A DNA stretch of 64,000 nt from Aphelenchoides besseyi (taxonomy: Eukaryota > Nematoda > Chromadorea > Rhabditida > Aphelenchoididae), in the NCBI GenBank assembly GCA_024699855.1, contig JAMPIQ010000003.1:7068001-7132000 (forward strand), in the 5' to 3' direction. Under the pieces are notes generated by a model, which was not told the DNA's origin, did no database searches, and saw nothing but the letters and a program-made list of their open reading frames with translations. The position numbers were made by a program, and so were the translations under genes. This document shows, one piece after another, positions 55,135-64,000 of this stretch; the stretch's first letter is position 1; each line of letters opens with the position of its first letter.

Positions 55135-58100
55135 GTGGAAAGTTATAGTCTTTACAGTTTTGTTTGCTCACTCAACATGATCTGGGATTTAACTTTTTCC
55201 ATTGGTCTCTCACGTTTTCTTAATTTCCAATTTCTTATACTTCATTCCGGTGCGATTTTAAAATAAAATCTGTAATCTCAGTTTTGTTTTAACAATACAC
55301 GTGAATTGACGTCAAAAAGAAGATGGTCAACAATCTCGAATTCATGGGTTTTGTTTACTCTTTCGTCAATTCACGCGGTTGAGTAATGGGCGTCACTGGA
55401 AATAAGGAAGAAACGTGCGATTCATTGGGGGGTTTTTGTTTTTAAGTCGCGTGTTGAAAACTCAGTTCAAAATTCTACTTTCCATCTCTCTACTTTACAA
55501 TCGCCGGCCGTTTTCAAAGCCGATCGATCGGGAGCGAAAAGAGTGGCCGTCGGTCCTCCAAAATTTCTGTGCTCGACCGTGTGTTTGCATGCAACGGTCG
55601 TGTATCGGCGATAAGAAGTCATGAGTCTTCGAACTGACCAGTCAAATGGACCGGTCATTTCTTTTGCGTTAAGTCGTCACTGTGATTCGAGTTATTAGTT
55701 TAATCCACGAGTTTCGTTTCTGTCTTAAGATTCCCGTTGAAGAGTTTCACGATTGAGCTTTATAGCGAAGATTCGCACTTTGAAGTGTTTTGAATGATCG
55801 GTCAAATCAACTTTGATCTTGTAATAAGGAAAGTAGTTCGAACGTTCGTTTTAAGTTACCACTGAGTTCGATACTTGACCGAAAACAATGGTACGTAGTT
55901 TGTTTTATGATCGACGATATTCGCTCAAAGTGATGAGTAAAACGATAGGCCGACAAAACGAAATCATTTCTCGTTGTTTGAGCAGCCGACGAGCTTGAGC
56001 TGTACTTAAAAATCGCCTCCTATGTCAACAAATCAAACACTATTCATATCCGAAATGACCATTCAATCTTAGTGAGCATACGAAATGACCGTCGCTTTTT
56101 AATTTCGTTACCAATTAAAATCCCAAAGGGGTTCGGTTAATCTAATGACGTTTATCGTGGTCAAGGAAGTAGATTGTTTTAATTACATTGTTTGTCGGTC
56201 TTCGAAGTTCCGTAAACTCAAGCGGTTTTTGTTCGGGTATTAGTCGGGGATCGGGTTTCACTGTCCGACCGTTGCAATGGTCATTTGGACGAAGGGAAGA
56301 GCGGCGGATGCCAAAAAAAAGAAAATTCGTCTGAGGCAGGAAATGCAAAAGTCGTTTTCGTTTGTTGGATGTCCACGCGCATTTGCCGTTTTCCATGAGT
56401 CTCCTGCTGTCCGTCCTTCCACAAAATTCTGCCGTCCACTCGCGCCGTTTTGCCATTTTTCAGGGAAAATGTCCGCCGCTGTACGAAAACATTCTGCAAA
56501 AGCGTGACGTTGCCGGCAATTAACGTTCCCGATCGAACGTCCTTGCCGTCGATTGTACGCCGTCGATTATACGATGTCGTTTCGCGAGTTGAAGTCGCCG
56601 TGAAGACCTCTTTTTTATTGGCCAATGATTTCGTTATGTTTTTGCAAAGTGACGTGAATTCTTGAGAAGTCCGTGAGCCGAAAACTTCCGTCAACTTGCA
56701 ACTTTTATTTTTGTCTTTTCGCATTCTATTTTTAGTTTAAACAAACGGCCAAGCGCCTTTTTTGCACATTTCGTCCTCGGTGTTTCTTTCCGCCTACATG
56801 TCTGAAGTCTTTTACCTGCAGCGACTCGTGTCTTTTGAGTCATTGGAGTGGTTGGTGGGTGACGTTTCGATCGTATCGACTCCAGAAGACTGTTTATTTC
56901 GCGCCGGAATTGATCGCTTTTGGCCGAAAGTTAAGACCCAAAAACTCGAGGGCGTTGACTAATCCGAAAGTAATCGATTGCAGTTTTTTAATCCAACTGC
57001 TTTGCCTAGTGACCTTTGAGCTGCCCACTCCGACTGTTTACTTTTTCTGTTTATTCGTGTGATTGAAAAGAGAGGATTTTCCTCTTTAACTAATGGGTAT
57101 TTCACGGTGCAGAATGCGAAAAGATTCGACTGCTGCGGATTCACGCGACTTCCGGTCGCAAAAAGCGGCTGAGCCGAATGGCTAAGCCTTTGGGGAGCCC
57201 AAAATAGAAACAAAATGGTCACAACCGATTTCGGAAAAGCAATTTGCACGGTTCGAAACGTGAACATTCGAAACGTTTTCTGTTCCGCCAAAAAATGGCG
57301 GCAATTTGCATCGAAATTTGAAAGAAAGCCGATCGCTTTGGCGGTTCGAAGCGTATTAATCATTGACCTTCGTTGAAATTATCGACCAAAAAAACGTGCA
57401 CGTAATGACTTCCGGTCCTAAGGAAATTTCGATTGTCACTGCAAAATCTACGCAATTCGTAAAAATACTCCTGTTTATTAACGGCGGTTTATTGAATAGA
57501 CGGACGGTTTTTTGTTTCCGAAAGATTCCCAACGGACGCTTCTGACCGCGCTCCCCAAATTCCAAGGACGACAAATTGGTTTGTTGCAAAAAAAGAAAAT
57601 TAGTTTGCTGCGTTTAACTTTTGTTCTCGTCGAGTGGTTTTTGTTGATTAGCGAGATCGATGCCATCAAGCTCTGATGGCACTTCACGTTTCGTGCTCTT
57701 CTTCGACGTCGAATTCCACTAAAAGCGTGGCGCTTAGCGATCACTTTAGATGGTCCACTTGACGTCGTTGAATTCCGCGGATTCCACTTTTTGTTCAACG
57801 AATCGTCTTCGAACAAGCGATTAGAACAGTCGGGTGCTGGGAATCTCGTTTCTTTGTGTTCATCAGAATCCGCGTTCGTTTGTTCCGGTTGGAATGAATC
57901 AGAGCGCTTGATCTCGTTATTTCTCTTCTTATCAACTGCGAGGGGACCACTCCCGCGTATTCGGTCATTCAACATCAAAAGTCATTGTTTATATTTTGGT
58001 GCAGATTCAATTTTCGCAATTCCGGAGACTCGACCGAATTACTACAATCGTCTTCTCGAATATCCACTTTGGTCCGCGCACTCTCCAGGCCACTCCCGAC

Positions 58101-60047
58101 TTCTTCGTTCGAAAGTATTTTTGGCCACCGAGCCGCGCGAAGCGTCCAATTGATAGCGATTTCTGATGAGCACGCTTTTTGTTTACTCCAACGAGTGTCC
58201 GAATTGGAATCATGATTTCATTTTAAGTTTCAGCTGTTAGACCGGAAATGAAAAGTCGCATGATTTTGCTGTTAAAACCATTGATTTAATTGCAATTTGA
58301 GTTTCACCTGCCAATTGCGAAACAACTTGGTAGCTTCGGTATTCGAAGCCAATCGGCTGATTGGCTACGGTACTTCAGTTCGTGCACTTTCGATCGTCGT
58401 CGATTCCGAGTTCGGCGAATGTGTTGACGGTCGTGAGTGGTTTAACTCTCATTAGAAATCGGCAGTTTGAGTTCGTTTGCTCATTTTCCTCGCCACCCCA
58501 TTTCACAGTACGTGGTCCCGTGGTTTTATGGCGCTTTCCGTTTCCTGTACTTCTTGCGCTTTTCAACTCATTCTCAAAACCGTTCAATTGCGTCGTTTTA
58601 ATTCGAGCGAAATGAGGAAGAAGCGCCGGTTAATCTCCGAAATGTTTTCGTTTCTTTGTCCGGAAATTCTTCATCCAAATTTGCAACACAAGAAACGATT
58701 GTGCGGATTACCAGTCGAACCTCCTGCGTTTTTTAGAGATCTTTCTAATCCACCGCGAAACCCCGGAAGCCGACTGCGATGTCTTCAGCTCATCATTAGA
58801 ACTTTTTTCCGCGCAAATTACCCTTTTTCCTCTTCGTCTTTCCGTACGATTTGCAATGAATCCGCGGTCATGGTCGTGAGTTAGAAGCAGGAAAAAATAA
58901 GAGAGTAACGATCCGTGTACGAAAAGATGATCGCGAAATCTCATTGACGTTTTTTTGTTGTTATGAGAATCCAATTACACGAAACGTGATAAATTTCTTG
59001 CGATGAGCAACACGTTACTCATGAGATGCGTGGTTTCAAACGCACAAGCGCGGTGCCCAACCGCGAACAAAAGAACGAAAACGTCGCGAATTGGCCAATC
59101 GAATCACGCAAATGAACGGCGGTTTTTTCGTGGGATTCTCACCGTCGATTCCCATCCAAAAACGATCTTCGACGTTGAATCGTGACCAAAAATCTTTCGT
59201 GATTGAATTTCCCTTTTCGTTCCACGCGATTTGTTTTGGATTCACGCCAACGGCACGCTTCATGGAAAAAGTGCCACCAATTCAAAAATTTCCATTTCCT
59301 TTTCGATGGGACGTTTGACGACTTTTGTTCGGCGTTGAAACGCGGTCGAGTGTTTTGCATTGAAGCAGGACCGAAATGGACGAAATTTGCAGAGCCAAAC
59401 GGGCGGTAAGCCCGAAAATCGAAGGCTCATGCTTTCCCTCTCTTGGCCGACGGCACACAGCCAGTGGGCAGTCAGTCGAGCGAACCATTGAAGGTCGTCA
59501 TTAATGAGCCCACAAAATGACGAACCTCTTCTTTTGTCTTGAAAAAGACCGTCGATCGGCTAAACGCCGCAAATTTTGTTTATTTTTAGTCGTCCATTTC
59601 TGTTTATTCTCGATAATCACAACTTTGTGCCTCCCAAGAAACAGCTCTCGATTATCGTTGTTTTCGTTCGATTTCTGTGGTCGAAAATATTGGAGTCACT
59701 AGTGAGTGGTGTTGAGAAACGTGTTTACATGATTCAGTTCGAGGATTAGCATAATTGAAAAGCGGAAATGCGATTCGCGTTTTATTCCAATCGCTGAGAA
59801 TCTGGAGCAAGTCGATCGGATCTTCGGGATTCGGTTTGCGTCCAAAAACGATGAGGCCAATTCGGATTTCTTCGATTCGATTAGTTACGTTTAAGGAAAC
59901 ATCTCGGTTGCTAAAATGAAATCGTTGGCAATTTGAGGTCAAAAAGATGGAAGACAATTTTGAGAACCAGTTCAGAAGGAAGTCGCTTCGATAAGTCAGT
60001 TGATTTTCTTGTCTATTCCGTTTACTGTACACGTACAACTAGTCGAA
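55135..60047. other. 4.9-kb stretch upstream of the RhoGAP gene
   Basis: An AATAAA near 55263 ends the NFRKB-like gene. Beyond it, overlapping short frames on both strands have no motif, no consistent splice pattern and unlike-gene composition. A small hairpin (TGCCATCA / TGATGGCA, 57660-57681) is present. Most likely this is the regulatory region or untranslated first exon/intron of the RhoGAP gene; an unrecognised gene cannot be excluded. Confidence 0.45.
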
Positions 60048-63000
60048 ATGATTCCGCTTTATCCGCCAAACTCGACGGCTCACGTGTTCCACACACCCAA
60101 ATGGAGATCTTTAGTTCAATTGGTCTCTCGCAGCAACTCGACTGTCGATCTGCGGACTTTGGCCGATCAACCACGTACTCGTTCGCTTTCTGCTGTGGTC
60201 TTTTTGCCACCTTCGACTCGAAAAACATCGACCGGCTCCTTGAATGGGGCACAATCAACCACTGGACTTCGTCGGCCTTCGGCTCCATCTTTAACCGATT
60301 TGAGACGTTTCCTGCCTTCGATTCTTCAACGTTCTCGTTCCTCCACCAACATCGATTCAACAACGGGAAAAGGTAGAGTGCGAATGATTCATCTTCGGAT
60401 GACTCGTGCGTTCTGTTTGCGGTTTTTGTGTTGAATAGGAAATTCGGTTCAAGTAAATGAAGTCTCGAGGGTGGTCATGATGCTCGAAAAGAGTCCGCAA
60501 ATTCGATGATTCCGCCGAAATTAACAAGCGAATTGAAGTGATTGGACGCCGTTTGTTTTGCGTCCTGATTTTACTTGATCGACCGCCAAAAGGCGTGATG
60601 CTTTCCAGCTGTTGGTGTTTTTTATTGGTCCCACAAGAGTGTGAAATCAGACGGAAAAAAGAAAAACTCTGCTGATCGGACGAAAAACGCGTCCTCTGTT
60701 TTTCTTCTCTTCACTGTTTTGCCGTGTTCCAAAAATTGAAAAGAATGCGCAGTGGCGTTCAAATCGACGCCGAAGCGCCGACCAACCGAAAAATGAGTCG
60801 CCAATTGGGAAAAAAAGGTGACGCTGCTGCACACTCTTTTCTGCGCAACGAGCGCGCGAGATGGAACGGGAAACGCGTCTTTTCGCCGCTTCAAAATTCG
60901 CGCTCCACGCACGTTTATTTCTTGATCCACGACTTTAACTCAACGTTTTTTTTAAATTCATGAGTTTTGACTTCGATGCTCTTTTGTTTCTTTTTTATTT
61001 CTGATCACTTGAGATGATCGTCGTGTTTCGCTTAAGAGCTTCTTTAGTAGCTCCGGATTTAGTTCCAAATTTCAGGTGGAAACGAAGCGGCCTCTCAACA
61101 ACGGCCTGATTGTGCTTCAGGAGGAGGTGCCAAAAGTCGCGTGAAACGAGCGAAAGCAAACCGCGAACCTTCAGCCACAACCCAACAGTCTTCAGCTGCT
61201 CATCGGCCCTTCTTTCAGAAGCAAGGTACGACGTTCGAAAGTGCCAATTAATTTAACGACATTGCCTTCAGGTCGACCAACAAGAAAGCAATCGACCCCT
61301 CCGACTCATGGCCCAACTGCGGTCATCGGAGAACTAGAAAACTCGTCTGGCAATGCTCAACAGCAGTCACACGAAAATCCAACAACTCAATCGGCTGCCA
61401 ACCAACCTGACGAGACCGCCGAATCGACAGCGCAACTCATTGGTGATAACGAACCCAATTCCTCTCCAACAAAAGGTTCGCCCTTCTTCGACAGAACGGC
61501 ACCGAGGCGGAACCTCGGGTATGCCGATTTTTTCAACAATCTTATCGATGATCTTTTTCAATCCAATCAGTTTTCAGATCTTACCCACCTTCCAATCTCC
61601 TCTCTTCCCGACACTGCCGAGAGCTCTTCGCAAACTGTGCCAAAGGCGGCCAAAAAGAAGTCTGTGGGTATTACTTTGTTGACCCACGTGTTTCATCGAA
61701 AGCGATCGCAACCGTCGGGCAAAATCGAAAACCGAAAACTCTCCACCGCAAAACCCACTCGTAAGTTCATTCGCAATTTTCGTTTACTTTCACTTGGTCG
61801 TTTTAGCGTTCATCTAACCGACAATCCGTGTACCTTCTTTCTCAGTCCCTCAACCGCCTCATTCAACGACAATCAGCAAGCGAACTCTGAATCGTCGTCG
61901 AACAACCAAATTTCATCGCTTAAACGCTTAAAACACGCCAAAACTGCCTTCAATTTTACCAGTCAATCAAATCAACTTCTCACTGCCGCTCTTGCTCAAC
62001 GTTACAAACGACATTCATTTCCATCAAGTGAATTCGCAGCTTTTGCCGTTCGACCACTTGCTTCGACTGCGATTCGCTGCATTTTCGACGTTCAATCGTC
62101 GGCCGCTTTCATTCGCCGTCATACGTTGCCGCTGGACATGACGGTTGCAGCTTACGGAATGGTCATTTGTGGCACCGATGAGCTGCAACACAAATATCGA
62201 GGGAGAATTGAGAAGTGAGTTGCCAACCATCTATTCGTTTTCATTGGCCCTCGATTGTAGAGTGAAATTTGGAGTTCCGATCTCAGAAGCATTCAGTCAT
62301 GACATTCCAGCAACGCTGTTGGTTCTATTGCTCAAAGTCAATAAGGAGGGTCCGCTCAAGAAAGACATTTGGCGAGCGCCGGGCAATCAGGTATTTGTAA
62401 TGTCAAACAACGATTAGAAGGCTTCTTCAGGCGCAAGTTCGAAAACTGTCGCACATCATGCAACACGGACGTCTGGTCAACATTTCTCATATCAGCGTTT
62501 ACACGGCGGCATCGGTTATCAAAGTGAGTTTGTGTGAGGTTTGCGATCGAAATCAACTCGCTTTGCAGAAATTTCTCTCCAAACTGCCCGGCGGAATTTT
62601 TGGACCCGAAAACGAGCAACAGTTGTTTCAAATCATGCAGAATCCGGACAGCGAACAGCAACGACAAGTTTTCTGCAGGTTTGCGAACTCAACAAACGAA
62701 CTTTAAAGACCGTCGGGTTTCAGGGTGATCTGTAGTTTGAGTGTTCCGTCACAGCATCTTTTGGTTTTGCTTTTCGGCACCTTCAGAATCATTTCGGACT
62801 CTGCCGAAACTTTCAACACTCGAATGGGTCCAGATGCAATCGGAATTTCCGTTGCTCCATCGTTATTTCACACGTGTATTCACGATCAACGAGTAGGTTT
62901 CCAAGCATCCAACTTCTAACTGTTTTGTTGTTTAGGCCAAATTAGAAGATGTGATGCGATTCAAGTTGGCGAGTCAAGTGATTTCGAAGATCATTCAAGG

Positions 63001-64000
63001 ATTCGGATACACGAATTTGTTTCCGCGCGAATGCTACGAATTCTACGCTCGAATCACTGGTCGTACGTTGAGGGTCGACGAGCACTGGCACTTCACGTTC
63101 CAATACCCATCAAGTGAGTTCTTTTTTCATTGGGCCAAAAAGTCATAACAAAGAAAACTAATCTGTTTGTCTGACTATCGATAACCTTTTGGCTAATACT
63201 TCTTCGCTTTAAAAAATTGTGCTTCAAAAGTTGAAAGTCATTTCGGTTGTTTTGATTTTCACGTGCACGAACTTCGGTTCCCAGACAAAACAGTTCCAGC
63301 AAAATAGAAACCACGAGTTAAATCTGATCCCGCTCTTTTACTGTTGGTCGTTTTTTCGGAATTGTGGTGCAGATTTGTGTTGGTGCTTTTTGACTTTGTG
63401 TTGTGACAATTCGGTGATTGTTTTTGTTCAATCGCTTGAACTTTAGTGTTAAACAAAAGATGCCTTTAACTCATTTCGATTTTCTTCGTTCAGTTTGTGT
63501 GTTCAATGCTTTTATAGATGCTTTTTCCAAACCGACTGTCACGACCTTCTCCACCATGATGTCGACAATCACCGCAGCGATGGCCGCGCGTTCCTATTCG
63601 CTCGACACGCTCGGAGCAGCTGGTCCGGTCACGCCGCCTCAGCTCCGCTCAACTACGTCGTGCATCCAACGTGGTGGTTCGTTAAAATTCAACACTACAA
63701 CTCGACAACCACTGACTTCATGCGCCAATATTGCCGGTCCATCGACCTCGGGAATCAAAAACCCACGTTCGAACTTCTCAACAACCGATACCGTACCACC
63801 GCCTCTACCGCTACATCAGAAATCGTCGCTGCATCAACCGTATCATCGTCAGGTTAGTGGGACGTGGGAGAACACAATGGCCGGAACATCCAGCGCGTCA
63901 ACATCTGCAATCCAACGTCGTTCTTCACGACCTCAAGCGATAATCAGTCAAGCAGAGTTACTCTACGCGAAACGTGTTCTCGTCTCCACCGACAGTCCAC
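60048..64000 (+). CDS. RhoGAP-domain protein, incomplete at right edge
   Basis: ATG 60048 (MIPLYPPNSTAHVFHTP) opens a Ser/Arg-rich exon, spliced at about 60375 to GNEAASQQRP (61076) and at about 61228 to RPTRKQSTPP (61271). A long disordered region with basic clusters follows. The RhoGAP domain runs from VKFGVPISEAF (62261) through KDIWRAPGNQ (the Arg is the likely arginine finger), HISVYTAASVIKKFLSKLP, SVPSQHLLVLLFGTFRII and DAIGISVAPSLFHTC to about 63112. A 400-bp intron precedes a Ser/Thr/Pro-rich C-terminal exon (AFSKPTVTTFSTMMSTI onward, 63519 to the edge). The protein should speed GTP hydrolysis by a Rho-family GTPase. The subfamily is not clear; the VAPSLF form departs from the common VFAPNL. 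No stop before base 64000. Confidence 0.85.

Noticed and set aside
57478..57978. 166-codon minus-strand frame
   Set aside because: Longest frame of the 55-60 kb stretch, but basic and without any motif, splice sites or homologue I recognise.
1..64000. CRISPR arrays, phage defence, or bacterial operon
   Set aside because: No spaced direct repeats or bacterial gene organisation; genes are intron-containing and animal-like.

Overview
The window reads as a piece of a compact nematode nuclear genome. Protein genes are broken by very short introns (about 40-60 nt, GT..TTTCAG) and include orthologues of animal genes: O-GlcNAc transferase, dynactin p150Glued, TMEM144, a PiT phosphate transporter, ANKRD13, FAF1 and an NFRKB-like protein. 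It also holds families expanded in nematodes: EstA-type secreted lipases, a histidine acid phosphatase, a CAP/SCP fragment and a death-domain + SEFIR adaptor like C. elegans ACTL-1. The species cannot be named from sequence alone.

Layout. 1-1.2 kb: frameshifted integrase-type transposon gene. 1.2-4.4 kb: no clear gene, one tRNA-like stretch. 4.4-5.4 kb: unrecognised six-exon gene. 5.6-16.1 kb: a decayed Helitron on the minus strand (RPA-like OB-fold gene plus a broken Rep/helicase). Its helicase is split by a pogo-like element with 331-bp inverted repeats, and that element's right repeat is split by a Tc1/mariner element with ~207-bp inverted repeats. The TA duplications and reading frames show the order of insertion. 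18.5-19.9 kb: TMEM144. 21.9-26.1 kb: ogt-1. 26.5-30.1 kb: two tandem secreted lipases. 30.6-35.5 kb: dnc-1. 35.8-36.8 kb: secreted His-rich repeat protein. 37.1-39.1 kb: two tRNA-Ala genes differing only at the wobble base, flanking an unknown gene. 39.3-40.8 kb: acid phosphatase, then a CAP-domain fragment. 41-44.3 kb: gene-poor, with a foldback MITE and decayed coding sequence. 44.3-46.6 kb: PiT transporter. 47.2-47.8 kb: small coiled-coil gene. 48.3-53.4 kb: ANKRD13, ACTL-1-like and FAF1, all on the minus strand. 53.65-55.1 kb: NFRKB-like gene. 60.0 kb to the right edge: RhoGAP gene, incomplete.

How parts fit. The host genes are a conserved housekeeping set. The accessory biology is the transposon nest, whose terminal sequence CAGGGTGTCC recurs in a MITE 30 kb away and as an isolated end at 17.3 kb. 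The ACTL-1-like adaptor (IL-17-type signalling) lies between FAF1 and ANKRD13, both ubiquitin-linked, on one strand. I found no CRISPR, phage or bacterial system, and nothing I would call a wholly new biochemical system.
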